Below are positions 17,931-28,995 of a stretch of 64,000 bases of DNA, piece by piece. A program made the position numbers and the translations under genes. Position 1 is the stretch's first letter. The number at the start of each line of letters is the position of its first letter. The notes beneath the pieces are model-generated. The model saw only the letters and a list, made by a program, of their open reading frames with translations. It searched no databases and was not told where the DNA came from. The DNA comes from Sedimentibacter sp. MB31-C6 (lineage in GTDB: Bacteria > Bacillota > Clostridia > Tissierellales > Sedimentibacteraceae), in assembly GCF_035934735.1 (NCBI RefSeq), contig NZ_CP142396.1, positions 1,612,001 through 1,676,000 of the forward strand, read 5' to 3'.

Positions 17931-19943
17931 ATGGATGACAATAAAAAAACTCCAAAATTTCTAGAGGAAAATAGTTTTATCTACTTTATATTAACTATTG
18001 TAATTATTGCAATTTTTATTATTGAGAGGATGTATTATTATGCTGGGATTTTTGGACTAATATTAATTATAATTACAGCAATAACTTTAAAGAGACAAAT
18101 AACAAATGAAAAAGATTTTAAAAAGTATATAATAAATTACACTAAAAATATTGAAAATCTATCAGTTAACTCATTTTATAATTTCCCTACACCTATTTGT
18201 GTAATTGGCAACCAAGGTAAACTTTTTTGGATTAATTCAAAATTTAATGAATTAGTTGGTGAAAATATAGAGAATCTTGAAAATATTACAGGTTTTTTTT
18301 CAGATTTTCCTATTGATTATTTAGAAGGAAAACAAGATGGGATAATTAATAATATTGAGTTACCTGAAGTTGGTAGAAATTTCAATATTATGTTCTATGA
18401 ACTTGAAGAAGGTAAGTTTGGAGAAGGTAATTCTTATGTATTATATTGGATAGAAAATACTGCTTATACGATACTTAAAAATAAATATAACGATGAACGT
18501 CCAATAGCTATGTTGATTCAAATCGATAATTACGATGAAATATCTGAAAAGATGGACAAAGGTGAAAAATCTGCAATGACAGCAGAGGTTGAAAAAATAC
18601 TTAATAAGTATGCTTCTGAAATGAATGGTTTTGTATTAAAATATGATACGTATAGATTTTTTATGATGATAGAAAATAAATATCTTGATGCTCTTGAATC
18701 AAAAAAATTCTCTATGCTGGAGGATGTTAAGGGATTAAAGAACGATGCTGATTATTATTTTACATTAAGTATAGGTGTTGGAGCTTATTCTAAAACTTTA
18801 GCACAATTAGTTGAATATGCCAAAGGTGCATTAGATGTTTCTTTAGGTAGAGGTGGAGATCAAGCTGTTGTAAAAAGAATTAATTCAGTTAAATTCTATG
18901 GCGGTAAAAGCAAGGCAGTTGAAAAGCGTACAAAGGTAAAAGCTAGAATAATATCCTATGCATTAAGACAAATTATAGACCAAAGTTCTAACGTAATTAT
19001 TATGGGTCATAGAGTTGGAGATATGGACAGTTTAGGTGCATCAATAGGATTGTATAGTATTGCCAGAAGCAGAGGAAAGAAATCTTATATAGTTTTAAAT
19101 AATGTGAATTATGCTTTGAAAAATATGTATGAAAGAATTAAAGTTGAAGATAGTCATTATTTAGAGTCAATAATAGATACAGAAACAGCGTTAAGTCTCG
19201 TAGAACAAAATACTCTATGTGTTGTTTTAGACACACATAGAGGAAGCTATACAGAGGCACCGGAACTATTGACAAATGTGGAAAAAATTGTACTCATTGA
19301 CCATCACAGGAGAAGTGAAGAATATATAGAGAATACGTTGCTTGACTATATTGAGCCTTATGCTTCTTCAACATGTGAATTAGTATCCGAGATAATACAG
19401 TATATGGATGATCATATTAAATTGACTAAATTTGAAGCAGATGCTTTAATGGCTGGTATAGTTGTTGATACAAATTCTTTTACTTTTAAAACTGGTGTTA
19501 GAACTTTTGAAGCTGCATCATTTTTAAGAAGAAATGGAGCTGATACAGTAGATGTTAAACAGCTCTTTAATGATAGTCTTGATGCAATGAAAAAGAAAAC
19601 AGAAATAATAGATAAATCAGAAATAAAGTATGGTGATATAGCAATATCATATATAGATGAAATTGCAGATGATTCAAATGTAATTGCAGCACAAAGTGCT
19701 GATGAACTTTTAACAATTAAAGACGTTGTAGCAAGTTTTGTATTAGTGAGAAATGAAGATTATATTAATATTAGTGGTCGCTCTATAGGAAATGTTAATG
19801 TTCAAGTAATTATGGAATACCTAGGCGGAGGTGGACATTTAAATATGGCAGGAGCGCAAATTCAAACAACTGATATGGAAGAGGCGAAAGCTAAACTGTA
19901 TGAAGCAATAAGTTATTATAAAGAGGAGAGTGTTAATAAATGA
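17931..19943 (+). CDS. gdpP: Cyclic-di-AMP phosphodiesterase GdpP (YybT)
   Basis: A 670-residue protein with two N-terminal membrane spans (about 15-57), a PAS-like domain (about 80-165), a degenerate GGDEF domain (about 185-310, ending [11 protein letters not shown]) and a C-terminal DHH/DHHA1 module. Active-site motifs are intact: [37 protein letters not shown] and [12 protein letters not shown]. The enzyme hydrolyses c-di-AMP to pApA and so affects potassium and cell-wall homeostasis. Start follows TGGAGGAATTA. Its stop overlaps the rplI start (ATGA). Confidence 0.95.
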   Translation: MDDNKKTPKFLEENSFIYFILTIVIIAIFIIERMYYYAGIFGLILIIITAITLKRQITNEKDFKKYIINYTKNIENLSVNSFYNFPTPICVIGNQGKLFWINSKFNELVGENIENLENITGFFSDFPIDYLEGKQDGIINNIELPEVGRNFNIMFYELEEGKFGEGNSYVLYWIENTAYTILKNKYNDERPIAMLIQIDNYDEISEKMDKGEKSAMTAEVEKILNKYASEMNGFVLKYDTYRFFMMIENKYLDALESKKFSMLEDVKGLKNDADYYFTLSIGVGAYSKTLAQLVEYAKGALDVSLGRGGDQAVVKRINSVKFYGGKSKAVEKRTKVKARIISYALRQIIDQSSNVIIMGHRVGDMDSLGASIGLYSIARSRGKKSYIVLNNVNYALKNMYERIKVEDSHYLESIIDTETALSLVEQNTLCVVLDTHRGSYTEAPELLTNVEKIVLIDHHRRSEEYIENTLLDYIEPYASSTCELVSEIIQYMDDHIKLTKFEADALMAGIVVDTNSFTFKTGVRTFEAASFLRRNGADTVDVKQLFNDSLDAMKKKTEIIDKSEIKYGDIAISYIDEIADDSNVIAAQSADELLTIKDVVASFVLVRNEDYINISGRSIGNVNVQVIMEYLGGGGHLNMAGAQIQTTDMEEAKAKLYEAISYYKEESVNK

Positions 19944-20386
19944 AAGTAATATTATTAGAAGACGTGAAAAATGTAGGCAAAAAAGGAAAGATAATAAATG
20001 CAAAAGATGGATATGCAAGAAATTTCTTATTTCCTAAGAATTTAGCTATAGAAGCAACACAAGCAAATTTAAAAAACTTAGAAAATGTTAAGAAAAAACA
20101 AGAAGAAAAAGAAAGAGAAATATATGAAGAAGCTAAAAAACTAGAAGAAAGTCTTATGAAAGTTTCTATGGTAATAAAATCTAAGGTTGGAGAAAATGGA
20201 AAACTATTTGGCTCCATTACTACTAAAGAAATAGCTGAACAATTAGAAGTAGAAAATGGAATAACTATAGATAAAAGAAAATTTGAACTAGAAGAACCGA
20301 TAAAGTCAGTCGGTAACTACTCTGTTAAAGTTAAGCTTCATCCACAGGTAACAGCTAAGATAAATGTTATTGTTACAGAAAATTAA
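19940..20386 (+). CDS. rplI: 50S ribosomal protein L9
   Basis: A 148-residue protein with the L9 N-terminal signature ([31 protein letters not shown]), the long connecting helix rich in K and E (about 45-75) and the C-terminal rRNA-binding domain ([19 protein letters not shown]). The ATG overlaps the gdpP stop by 4 bases (translational coupling), with AGAGGAG upstream inside gdpP. Confidence 0.97.
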   Translation: MKVILLEDVKNVGKKGKIINAKDGYARNFLFPKNLAIEATQANLKNLENVKKKQEEKEREIYEEAKKLEESLMKVSMVIKSKVGENGKLFGSITTKEIAEQLEVENGITIDKRKFELEEPIKSVGNYSVKVKLHPQVTAKINVIVTEN

Positions 20387-20395
20387 GAGGTTAAA

Positions 20396-21727
20396 ATGTC
20401 TGATTTAATAAATTTAGGTAAAGTTCCTCCACATAATTTAGAAGCTGAACAAACTGTGTTGGGTTCAGCATTAATAGATCATGTTGCAGTAGAAAAAATA
20501 ATAAATCTTTTAAATACTGAAGATTTATATTTTGAGGCAAATAGAGAGATCTTTGAAAGTATAAAGCAGGTTCACATACAAAATATTCCTGTTGATGTTC
20601 TTACTGTTACAGAAGAACTGAAGAAAAGAGAAAAAGTTGATTATATTGGTGGTTTTGAGTATTTAGCAAAACTTACAGAAAATATTATTACTTCAAAAAA
20701 TGTTGAGGCATATTGTAATATAATAAGAGAAAAATCAACTTTGAGAAAACTTATAAGTGCTTCGAATGAAATAATTGATAAGGGATATAAAGAAAATGAG
20801 GATATTCAAAAGATTATTGAATTAGCTGAATCAAGGATTTTTTCTATATCTCAAAATAGAAGTATTAATACCTTTGTTGAAATAAAAGATGTTCTATTAA
20901 GTGTATTTAATCAACTTGAAGAAAGAGCAATGCATAAAGGAAGTTTGACTGGTATAACTACAGGATATGATGACCTTGACAGAATGACATCCGGCCTACA
21001 AAGGTCAGATTTAATTCTATTGGCAGCAAGACCTTCTATGGGTAAAACTGCATTAGCCTTAAACCTTACGATGAATGCTGTAAAATCTGGGGCTTCTGTA
21101 GCTCTTTTTAGCCTTGAAATGTCAAAGGAGCAATATGTACAAAGAATCCTTAGTATGGAAAGTATGGTTGAAAGCAATAAACTTAGGACAGGCAATTTAG
21201 AAGATGAAGATTGGACAAGGCTTATATCAGTAATGAGTACTGTCTCAAATTATAAGGTGTTCATTGATGACACTCCATCTATTTCTATGTTTGAAATGAT
21301 GTCTAAGTGTAGGCGTTTAAAAATTGAAAGTGGTTTAGATTTAATTGTTGTCGATTATCTTCAATTAATGACTGACGGTAGAAAAACAGATAGTAGACAA
21401 CAGGAAATTTCTAATATTTCAAGGGGATTAAAGGCATTGGCAAGAGAGCTGGATTGCCCTGTATTGGCCTTATCTCAGTTATCCCGTGCACCAGAACAGA
21501 GAACTGACCACAGGCCTATAATGTCTGACTTGAGAGAGTCTGGGGCTATAGAGCAGGATGCCGACGTAGTTATGATGCTTTATAGAGATGAATATTATCA
21601 TCCAGATGATACTGAGAAAAGAGGAATTACTGAAGTTATACTTACTAAACAGAGAAATGGTCCAATTGGAACAGTAGAACTTGCATGGATTGAACAGTAT
21701 ACGAAATTTGGAAATATACAGAAATAA
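20396..21727 (+). CDS. dnaB: Replicative DNA helicase DnaB (DnaC in Bacillus nomenclature)
   Basis: A 443-residue helicase of normal length: N-terminal domain with PPHNLEAEQTVLGSAL, linker helix, and RecA-like motor with Walker A ARPSMGKTALAL, Walker B IVVDYLQLM and the later SDLRESGAIEQDADVV. It is the hexameric replication-fork helicase. It lies 9 bp after rplI, closing the conserved yybS-gdpP-rplI-dnaB run. No purA or walK cluster follows, unlike in Bacillus. Confidence 0.97.
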   Translation: MSDLINLGKVPPHNLEAEQTVLGSALIDHVAVEKIINLLNTEDLYFEANREIFESIKQVHIQNIPVDVLTVTEELKKREKVDYIGGFEYLAKLTENIITSKNVEAYCNIIREKSTLRKLISASNEIIDKGYKENEDIQKIIELAESRIFSISQNRSINTFVEIKDVLLSVFNQLEERAMHKGSLTGITTGYDDLDRMTSGLQRSDLILLAARPSMGKTALALNLTMNAVKSGASVALFSLEMSKEQYVQRILSMESMVESNKLRTGNLEDEDWTRLISVMSTVSNYKVFIDDTPSISMFEMMSKCRRLKIESGLDLIVVDYLQLMTDGRKTDSRQQEISNISRGLKALARELDCPVLALSQLSRAPEQRTDHRPIMSDLRESGAIEQDADVVMMLYRDEYYHPDDTEKRGITEVILTKQRNGPIGTVELAWIEQYTKFGNIQK

Positions 21728-21769
21728 TTTTAATGACAAAAATATAAAATTAATTTTATCATTAATTTG

Positions 21770-21798
21770 AAGAAAGTGCGCATGCTGCGCACTTTCTT
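21770..21798. terminator. Hairpin terminator between dnaB and the convergent DUF3794 gene
   Basis: AAGAAAGTGCGCA / TGCGCACTTTCTT is a perfect 13-bp stem with a 3-base loop. The T-run after it is short (GTTATTTTAT). Confidence 0.7.
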
Positions 21799-21842
21799 GT
21801 TATTTTATATTAGTTAATAAGTTATTGTATATGTAATGTCGG

Positions 21843-23390
21843 TTATACTTTTCTAGCAATTATAATTTTAGTACCAGGTGTTAATTCATCTTCAGGAGAA
21901 ATTTCATTTATTTCATTTAAATAATTAATTGATACATTGTAATTTTTAGCTATATCCCAAATTGTTTCTCCTGGTTGAACTACTCTGAATATTAAACTAG
22001 GCATTTTGTTGTAGTCAAGTGGTCCTGTTTCAGTAATGTTACTGATTACTGTCAATTCATCAGTATCTTTAAATTTCATGTCAATATTAATTTCACAGTT
22101 TACTATTACTGAATTATTGCCCTTTCTATAAGCATTACATTTATTTATTTTTACATCAGAGAGTATGTCGCTTTTTGCTTCGTCATTATCTAAGTCAATT
22201 GAAGCAGTAAATGGCAATGATGCATAAGCACTATCAATTTTATTTACATCTCCATTTAAATATAATAAATTTACATCTAGGAAACCATCAACTATATATT
22301 TGTCATCAAATATTCTTTTTTCAGATATTTTAGGACTAATATTTACTGTGTAAATATCTTTAATTGTACCTGACACTACATCGAAGTTATTATCATATTT
22401 AATGTCAGTTTCTTTAATATCTTTAATAGAAGATAAATTAACTTTTTGAGAATTTAATTCTATTTGAGATTCTGTCGAGTAGCAATCCATGATTATATTT
22501 TTCTCAATTGTATCATAGAGTTTTGCTTCTACAGTAAAGTTTGCGTTAAATTCAATAATTTTTTTCTCATTGTCATAGTTTTCTGACACATCATATGTTA
22601 ATTCATTTAATGATACTTTTATGTCTCTTAACATATCTTCGTTTGAATCTTTGATTTCAATGTAGTGTGTAAATGGAAATTCCTCTGAAACATATCCTGT
22701 AGAACTTAAGTTATTATCTTCAGTGAAAAGGAAATCAACTTTACATATTCCTTCTACAATCATCCTTTCATTCATAACATCTGCATTAGTTATATAAACT
22801 TCTGCATCTGCCTTAAGGATACTAGAAATTTCGTTAGAGCCTTTACTTAATTCAACTGCATCATTTACATTAATTTCTTCTGAAGATTGAATAACAGTAT
22901 CTGTATATTTAATATTTTTTGTTTTTGCTTGAAAACTACCATCAGATTCTAAACTTGAAATATAATCAACAGGATGTTTGTTTATTACATCTGTATCGAG
23001 AATTACAACTGCCTTTATTAAAAAATTTCTTTCTGATATTAGTTCTGAGTCGATATAATCAATATATGTATAAACTTGACCTTCCATATTGTCAGTAGCT
23101 CCTGGCACAGTTATTTCTTCTGTAAAGGGAAGCTTACCAGAAGTTGAGCATACTGATGTTTCTTCATCATTAGAACGGTAAATAATATTATAAAGTAAAT
23201 CTCCACTAACAGTTAAATTATCAGTGGTAACTGTCACACTGTTAATATTAATTTTACCTTCTGTTGAAACTATTTTTTCTATATCTGGTAGATTATCAGA
23301 AATATTTATTTCATTTTCTAATAAAGCTTCAGACGAATTTGAATCAACAATTTCATTAATTATAAAAGTATCGCTTAATAATTTAAACAA
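21843..23390 (-). CDS. DUF3794 (SPOCS) and LysM domain protein, spore-coat/cortex type
   Basis: About 515 residues. Tandem beta-rich SPOCS (DUF3794) repeats recur through the protein, each with a pattern like DVINKHPVDYI, GICKVDFLFTEDN or GFLDVNLLYLNGD, and a C-terminal LysM domain (FRVVQPGETIWDIAKNYNVS, about 470-515) binds glycan. This pairing is common in spore-forming Clostridia and fits spore-coat or cortex assembly; direct function is not established. I chose the TTG at 23390 because AAAGGAGG lies 6 bases upstream; the open frame extends 19 codons further without a site. Confidence 0.82.
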   Translation of the reverse strand: MFKLLSDTFIINEIVDSNSSEALLENEINISDNLPDIEKIVSTEGKININSVTVTTDNLTVSGDLLYNIIYRSNDEETSVCSTSGKLPFTEEITVPGATDNMEGQVYTYIDYIDSELISERNFLIKAVVILDTDVINKHPVDYISSLESDGSFQAKTKNIKYTDTVIQSSEEINVNDAVELSKGSNEISSILKADAEVYITNADVMNERMIVEGICKVDFLFTEDNNLSSTGYVSEEFPFTHYIEIKDSNEDMLRDIKVSLNELTYDVSENYDNEKKIIEFNANFTVEAKLYDTIEKNIIMDCYSTESQIELNSQKVNLSSIKDIKETDIKYDNNFDVVSGTIKDIYTVNISPKISEKRIFDDKYIVDGFLDVNLLYLNGDVNKIDSAYASLPFTASIDLDNDEAKSDILSDVKINKCNAYRKGNNSVIVNCEINIDMKFKDTDELTVISNITETGPLDYNKMPSLIFRVVQPGETIWDIAKNYNVSINYLNEINEISPEDELTPGTKIIIARKV

Positions 23391-23699
23391 ATCAAATCCT
23401 CCTTTATTAATGCTGATTTTATTTATTGCCTGACTGTAGACTAGCAAGGCCTACATCAATTCCCTGTAGCTAAACAGAATTCTCTTATAAATGTATATGC
23501 ACTTTATTTTTCAATAGTACAATCATAATGAAAAAAAATAAAAAAGTAATTGACCTTTTAGCAATTTTCATATAAAATTGATTCGTGAATATCTTACATT
23601 CTTTTTACGAAATATAATTTAATAAATTAATGCTATTCTGAAAAAACCTTTAAAATATTTTTTTTGGAACAGCAAAATATATATCGGAATAGATTTAAT

Positions 23700-23739
23700 A
23701 GAGACTAAAAAAAAAAACCCCTTTTTGTCTCTGTTTTTT
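23700..23739 (+). terminator. Probable attenuator in the pyrG leader
   Basis: AGAGAC (23700-23705) and a following A-run pair with TTTTTGTCTCT (23722-23732) around an A-rich loop ending CCCC, followed by G and six T. It works only on the plus strand. No plus-strand gene lies between dnaB (ended by its own hairpin) and pyrG, so this terminator can only act on the pyrG leader. The 470-bp gap 23391-23860 holds this element, the minus-strand promoter region and a possible promoter TTGACC...TAAAAT (about 23554). Confidence 0.55.
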
Positions 23740-23860
23740 ATGTTATTAGATATTTTATATATGGGGAATTTTTTATTTTGGTAGCAAGTAGTGATTTATT
23801 TTATTAGAAGATGATTAAACAAAGAAAAAACAGAAATAATAGGAATTATAGGAGGATAAA

Positions 23861-25462
23861 ATGCCAAAATACATTTTTATTACAGGAGGAGTCGTTTCTT
23901 CATTAGGAAAGGGAATAACAGCAGCTTCTTTGGGAAGATTGCTTAAAGCAAGGGGTTTAAATGTAACACTTCAAAAATTTGATCCATATTTAAATGTTGA
24001 CCCTGGCACGATGAGTCCATATCAACATGGAGAAGTTTATGTTACAGACGATGGTGCTGAAACAGATTTAGACTTAGGACACTATGAAAGAATAGTTGAT
24101 ATAGATTTGACTAAATATAGCAGTATAACATCTGGAAAAATATATTGGTCTGTTTTAAATAAGGAAAGAAAAGGTGATTATTTAGGAGGAACAGTACAGG
24201 TAATACCTCATGTAACAAATGAAATTAAAAAGATGCTAAAAAGGGTTGCTACAGTTAAGGACGTTGATGTAGTAATAACAGAAATTGGTGGTACTGTAGG
24301 TGATATCGAAAGTTTACCTTTCTTAGAAGCTATTAGACAAATTCGTTACGAAGTAGGAAGAGAAAATGTAATGTATATACATGTTACTTTATTACCTTAT
24401 TTATCAAAAGCTGGAGAACTTAAAACAAAACCTACACAACATAGTGTTAAAGAGCTTTTAAGTATAGGGATTCAGCCGGATTTACTTGTTTGTAGATCTG
24501 AAAAAGAAATAACATGGGATTTAAAGTCTAAAATTGCTTTGTTCTGTAATGTAGATAAAGAAAATGTAATACAAAATGCTGATGCAAATTCATTATATGA
24601 CATACCCCTATTGTTAGAGAACGAAGGTTTAGCTAGACTTGTTTGTAATCATTTTGGTATAGTTTGTAAAGACCCTGATCTAACAGAATGGAAGGAAATG
24701 GTTAAACGTTCCAAAAATCCACAACATTATGTAAATATAGCTTTGGTAGGAAAATACGTTGAACTTAAAGACGCTTACTTATCTGTAGCAGAAGCTTTAA
24801 AACATGCTGGGATTGATAATTCAGCTGAAGTTAATATAAATTGGATACATTCAGCAGATATATCTGAAGAAAATTATGAAGAACTTTTAAAAGATTGTAA
24901 TGGAATACTAGTACCAGGTGGTTTTGGAGATAGAGGAATTGAAGGAAAGGTGCTAGCTGCTAAATATGCTAGAGATAACAATAAACCTTTTTTAGGTATA
25001 TGCTTAGGTATGCAGATGGCTGTTGTAGATTTTGCTAGAAATGTACTTCAATATAGTGATGCCAATAGTTCTGAATTTAATGAACAATCTGAACACCCAG
25101 TAATAGATTTGATGAATGATCAAAAAGATTTACAAAATAAAGGCGGAACTATGAGACTAGGCAGGTATCCATGTAAGTTAATTGATGGTACAAAAGCTAA
25201 AGAAGCCTATGACGGTGCTGATTTAATTTCAGAAAGACATAGACATAGATATGAATTTAATAATGAGTTTAGACAAGTTTTTGAAGATAATGGACTTATA
25301 ATTTCTGGGGTTTCTCCTGACAACAAGCTTGTAGAAATTGTTGAATTAAAAGATCATCCATGGTTTGTAGGCGCCCAATTCCATCCAGAATTTAAGTCAA
25401 GACCTACAAGAAGTCATCCATTGTTTAAACATTTAATAAAGGCAGCAATAGAAAATAAATAA
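23861..25462 (+). CDS. pyrG: CTP synthase
   Basis: A 533-residue, full-length enzyme: N-terminal amidoligase/synthetase domain with [21 protein letters not shown] and the UTP/ATP-binding [17 protein letters not shown], and a C-terminal class-I glutamine amidotransferase domain with GGFGDRG, the nucleophile Cys in [13 protein letters not shown], and the HPE of [12 protein letters not shown]. It makes CTP from UTP and glutamine. Start ATG follows TAGGAGGATAAA. The leader contains a terminator that may mediate control by CTP. Confidence 0.97.
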   Translation: MPKYIFITGGVVSSLGKGITAASLGRLLKARGLNVTLQKFDPYLNVDPGTMSPYQHGEVYVTDDGAETDLDLGHYERIVDIDLTKYSSITSGKIYWSVLNKERKGDYLGGTVQVIPHVTNEIKKMLKRVATVKDVDVVITEIGGTVGDIESLPFLEAIRQIRYEVGRENVMYIHVTLLPYLSKAGELKTKPTQHSVKELLSIGIQPDLLVCRSEKEITWDLKSKIALFCNVDKENVIQNADANSLYDIPLLLENEGLARLVCNHFGIVCKDPDLTEWKEMVKRSKNPQHYVNIALVGKYVELKDAYLSVAEALKHAGIDNSAEVNINWIHSADISEENYEELLKDCNGILVPGGFGDRGIEGKVLAAKYARDNNKPFLGICLGMQMAVVDFARNVLQYSDANSSEFNEQSEHPVIDLMNDQKDLQNKGGTMRLGRYPCKLIDGTKAKEAYDGADLISERHRHRYEFNNEFRQVFEDNGLIISGVSPDNKLVEIVELKDHPWFVGAQFHPEFKSRPTRSHPLFKHLIKAAIENK

Positions 25463-25481
25463 TTTATTACTATAGATGGGC

Positions 25482-25504
25482 AGGACAATGTATCTGTCCT
25501 TTTA
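25482..25504 (+). terminator. Short terminator after pyrG
   Basis: AGGACA / TGTCCT (25482-25500) followed by TTTTAT; it overlaps the end of the convergent DMT transporter gene. Confidence 0.6.
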
Positions 25505-26374
25505 TAATTGAGGTTTATTTTGTGATGTTATATAATATAAAACTCCGGAAATAATAATTGTTCCTCCAATAAATGTCGACATTGAAGGAATTTCTTTAAA
25601 TATTATTAACGCGAGCGCACTGGAAAATATTGGTTCTGTTAAAGTTGAAACTGAAATTAATGTTGCAGATATATATTTCATAAGATAATTATAAACAGTA
25701 TGTCCAAGAATAGAGCAAGAAAATGCAAGAGCTATAAATATTACAAATTCTTTTAGTGAATAAGGGTATAAAGGTGTATCAGTTAAAAGACATATTAAGA
25801 ACAATACTATTGTAGATGCTGTATATACTATAAAAACATATGTACCAGCATTTAAATTCTTACGAACTATGCCTCCTATTACCAAGTATCCAGCTACAAA
25901 AATTGCACCCATAAAGGCAAGAAAATTTCCTAACATCATGCTGCTACTTAGACCCCCTGCTGTACCTAGGGTAATTATAGTTGTACCTAATAAAGACATT
26001 GCTATGCCGATGAACATATTTGAAGTAAATTTTTCCTTTAAAATTACGTAATTTGCAAGCGCAACAAAAATAGGACTGGAAGATACAAGAATTGTTGAAT
26101 TAGCTATTGTTGTCATATTTATTGAAGTAATCCAAGTTGCAAAATGTAACGCAAGAAATATACCGCTTAGAATACATAAGATAAAATCTTGCCTTTTAAT
26201 ATTTTTCAATTCTATTCTATATTTTAAAACAAACGGTATAAAAAGCATCAGTATTGTAAAAAGCATCCTATATGCAGATATAACAAGGGAAGGTGCATTG
26301 GATATTCGAATAAAAATAGATGATAATGAAGTGAAAAATGTTCCAACTAAAACTAAGTATTTTAATTTATTCAT
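25502..26374 (-). CDS. DMT-superfamily transporter (EamA domains)
   Basis: A 290-residue membrane protein with ten predicted spans in two EamA halves (about 5-135 and 145-285). Recognisable features are LSSIFIRISNAPSLVISAYRM near the N-terminus, ANSTILVSSSPIFVALANYVILKE at the end of half one, and TLISVSTLTEPIFSSALALIIFKE in half two. Drug/metabolite transporters of this type export amino acids or other small metabolites; the substrate is unknown. The ribosome binding site is weak (TAGGTAAT). Confidence 0.85.
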   Translation of the reverse strand: MNKLKYLVLVGTFFTSLSSIFIRISNAPSLVISAYRMLFTILMLFIPFVLKYRIELKNIKRQDFILCILSGIFLALHFATWITSINMTTIANSTILVSSSPIFVALANYVILKEKFTSNMFIGIAMSLLGTTIITLGTAGGLSSSMMLGNFLAFMGAIFVAGYLVIGGIVRKNLNAGTYVFIVYTASTIVLFLICLLTDTPLYPYSLKEFVIFIALAFSCSILGHTVYNYLMKYISATLISVSTLTEPIFSSALALIIFKEIPSMSTFIGGTIIISGVLYYITSQNKPQL

Positions 26375-26508
26375 GATAATTACCTACTTATATATTTGAA
26401 ATTATACTAACATAATTACATTTAAAATACAATTAATGTTTAAGCGTAGAAAATATGGTAATAAATAGTATAATGAAGTAACGAAACGATTAACAACTGG
26501 AGGACGTT

Positions 26509-27954
26509 ATGCTAAGTTTAATAGAATCATTTTCAATAATATATTTTATAAATATAATTATGGCTTTTATTATTATTTTTCTAGAACGAAAGGATCCTAC
26601 TGCTACATTAGCATGGGTTTTAGTTCTTTTCGTATTTCCTGGTTTTGGCTTTATATTTTATTTATTATTAGCACAAAATTTCAGCCGTAAAAAGCTTTTT
26701 AAAATGAAAATTAAGGATAAGAAGACCTTTGGTAATTATTTAAAAGTACAGCAAGAATTATTTAACACAGGCAAATTACATCTTAATGATAAAAATGTAG
26801 AATCGTATATAGATATATTAAAAATGAATCTATTTGCAAACGAAACATCATTTACTCAAAATAATGATGTTGAAATTTTTATAGATGGCAAGGAAAAATT
26901 CTATGAGTTGTTTAAATGTATCGAGAGAGCTCAAAATCATATTCATATTGAATATTATATTATAAAAAATGACAACTTGGGAAATAGATTGTTGAATTTG
27001 CTTGCTAAAAAAGCAGAAGAAGGGATAGAAGTTAAGTTGTTGTTTGATTCAATAGGAGGCAGAAGTATTCCAAAGTCAACAATTGATAGACTTAAAATAT
27101 CAGGAGTTAAAGTAGGTGCTTTTTTTTCTAGTAACATACCATTTTTCAACTTTAAAATTAATTTTAGAAATCATAGAAAGATAGTTGTTATAGATGGTAA
27201 AATAGGATTTATTGGTGGATTTAATATAGGGGATGAATATGTAGGATTAAATAAAGAAATAGGTTATTGGAGAGATACACATATTAAAATTACTGGTGAT
27301 GCAGTAATAGATTTGCAAACACGTTTTTTTCTAGACTGGGGTCATGCTACAAATGAGGATATGTTATATCTTCCTAGATATTTTCCTGACAACGGAAATA
27401 ATGGAAAAGTTGGAATTCAAATTGTAAGTAGTGGTCCAGATAAAACAGATGAGGTAATAAAAAGTAACTATGTAAAAATGATAAATTCAGCAAAGAAAAA
27501 TATTCTAATTCAAACTCCATATTTTGTACCTGATTCCAGTATATTTGAAGCATTAAAAATTGCTGCTATGTCTGGTGTAGATGTTCGCATAATGATACCA
27601 TGTAAACCAGATCATCCTTTTGTCTATTGGGCATCATATTGGTATTGTGGAGATTTGCTGCCATATGGAGTTAAAGTTTATACCTATGAAAATGGATTTT
27701 TACATGCTAAAACTATTGTAGTTGATGGAGTAATATCTTCAGTAGGTACAGCAAATTTTGATATTAGGAGTTTCAAACTTAACTTTGAAGGCAATGCTAT
27801 AATTTATGATACAAAAATTTCAATTATGTTGGCAAACATATTTATGGAAGATCTGAATTACTCTATAGAACTTACTAGGGAGTTATATTTAGAAAGAGGA
27901 TTATTTATAAGATTTAAAGAATCTATATCTAGATTGTTGGCACCATTGCTATAA
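26509..27954 (+). CDS. cls: Cardiolipin synthase (phospholipase D family)
   Basis: A 481-residue enzyme with two N-terminal membrane segments (about 5-25 and 37-57) and two phospholipase-D HKD motifs: FRNHRKIVVIDGKIGFIGGF (about 220-240) and LHAKTIVVDGVISSVGTANF (about 400-420). It joins two phosphatidylglycerol molecules to make cardiolipin at the membrane. Start follows CTGGAGGACGTT. The next gene is a lipid kinase about 100 bp downstream, which together suggests a small phospholipid-metabolism neighbourhood. Confidence 0.93.
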   Translation: MLSLIESFSIIYFINIIMAFIIIFLERKDPTATLAWVLVLFVFPGFGFIFYLLLAQNFSRKKLFKMKIKDKKTFGNYLKVQQELFNTGKLHLNDKNVESYIDILKMNLFANETSFTQNNDVEIFIDGKEKFYELFKCIERAQNHIHIEYYIIKNDNLGNRLLNLLAKKAEEGIEVKLLFDSIGGRSIPKSTIDRLKISGVKVGAFFSSNIPFFNFKINFRNHRKIVVIDGKIGFIGGFNIGDEYVGLNKEIGYWRDTHIKITGDAVIDLQTRFFLDWGHATNEDMLYLPRYFPDNGNNGKVGIQIVSSGPDKTDEVIKSNYVKMINSAKKNILIQTPYFVPDSSIFEALKIAAMSGVDVRIMIPCKPDHPFVYWASYWYCGDLLPYGVKVYTYENGFLHAKTIVVDGVISSVGTANFDIRSFKLNFEGNAIIYDTKISIMLANIFMEDLNYSIELTRELYLERGLFIRFKESISRLLAPLL

Positions 27955-28058
27955 TTAGTGTTATAGTTGATAAAATAAACCTTACTTGGTATAATATTAA
28001 TATGTATGTAATTGTTTTAAAGAAATACAGAAATTATGTTTCTAATAAGGATGGATAA

Positions 28059-28949
28059 ATGAAAAGATATCTAGTAATATACAATCCTTCTTCTGGCAAG
28101 GAATTAGCAGCACAAAGAATATTTCAAGCATCGAGAATTGTATTGGAAAAGGAAGAGACAGAGTTTACATTTTTCGCCACAAAGAAAAAAGGAGATGCAG
28201 AAACTACTGCGTTTAGAGGGTGCAATGATGGCTATGACTTAATTATATCCTGCGGAGGAGACGGTACTGCACGAGAAGTAGTAAACGGAATAATGAAAAG
28301 TGGTAGTAAGAGTAAATTAGCAATAATGCCAGCAGGTACTGTAAATGATTTTGCAGAACAGCTGAATATACCTAAGAGTCCCATTGATTTTGCTAATCTT
28401 ATTATTAAAGGAAATTATAAATCAATAGATGTAGGTAAAATAAATGAAGCTTATTTTCTAAACGTAGCTGGGGGAGGAGCTTTTACAAATATACCTCATA
28501 ATGTTACCATAGAAGCAAAAACACTTTTAGGAAAGTATGCATATTATTTTCAGGCAGCAATTGATGTTCCAGGTCAATTAGAGAAAACGTACAATATAAA
28601 GTATACAATAGATGGTGAAGAGTTAAATGTTAATACTTTATTATTTCTTATTGTTAATACATCTGGAGCAGGAGGTTTTAAGAGTTTATGTCCTAAAGCA
28701 AAAATAGATGATGGACTTTTGGATTTAGTAGTATTTGAGAAGACAAATAATTCCGACTTACTTCAAATACTTACAAAAGTTTTTAATGGACAGCATATTA
28801 ATCATCAAAAGGTCCATTACTTGCAGGGAAAGAATATAATAATAAATTCAGACAAGAAATTAACAATAGATACTGATGGAGATTTAGGAGGCTATGCACC
28901 AGCTGAAATAACATCTATTCAAAAAGCTATAGACATATTAGTTCCGTAG
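28059..28949 (+). CDS. Diacylglycerol/lipid kinase (YegS/DgkB family)
   Basis: A 296-residue enzyme of the DAGK catalytic family: N-terminal RYLVIYNPSSGKELA, the nucleotide-binding SCGGDGTAREVVNGIM at about 65-80, and MPAGTVNDFAEQLNIP at about 97-112. The C-terminal domain (SLCPKAKIDDGLLDLVVFEK) is typical. It phosphorylates diacylglycerol or a related lipid, recycling it to phosphatidic acid. Start follows AAGGATGGATAA. The stop codon TAG lies within a dispersed hairpin repeat, so the repeat probably supplied the current C-terminus. Confidence 0.88.
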   Translation: MKRYLVIYNPSSGKELAAQRIFQASRIVLEKEETEFTFFATKKKGDAETTAFRGCNDGYDLIISCGGDGTAREVVNGIMKSGSKSKLAIMPAGTVNDFAEQLNIPKSPIDFANLIIKGNYKSIDVGKINEAYFLNVAGGGAFTNIPHNVTIEAKTLLGKYAYYFQAAIDVPGQLEKTYNIKYTIDGEELNVNTLLFLIVNTSGAGGFKSLCPKAKIDDGLLDLVVFEKTNNSDLLQILTKVFNGQHINHQKVHYLQGKNIIINSDKKLTIDTDGDLGGYAPAEITSIQKAIDILVP

Positions 28950-28972
28950 GGGACGCATTGTGTATGCGTCCC
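28946..28972. repeat. Dispersed hairpin repeat, copy 2 (GGGACGCAT family)
   Basis: GTAGGGGACGCAT at 28946 pairs with ATGCGTCCC (to 28972) around a TGTG-type loop, 2 bases longer than the copy at 59532. Its first bases provide the stop codon of the lipid kinase gene. It may also act as a transcript-end hairpin between convergent genes. Confidence 0.85.
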
Positions 28973-28995
28973 ATGTTTTGCATATAATGCAAAAA

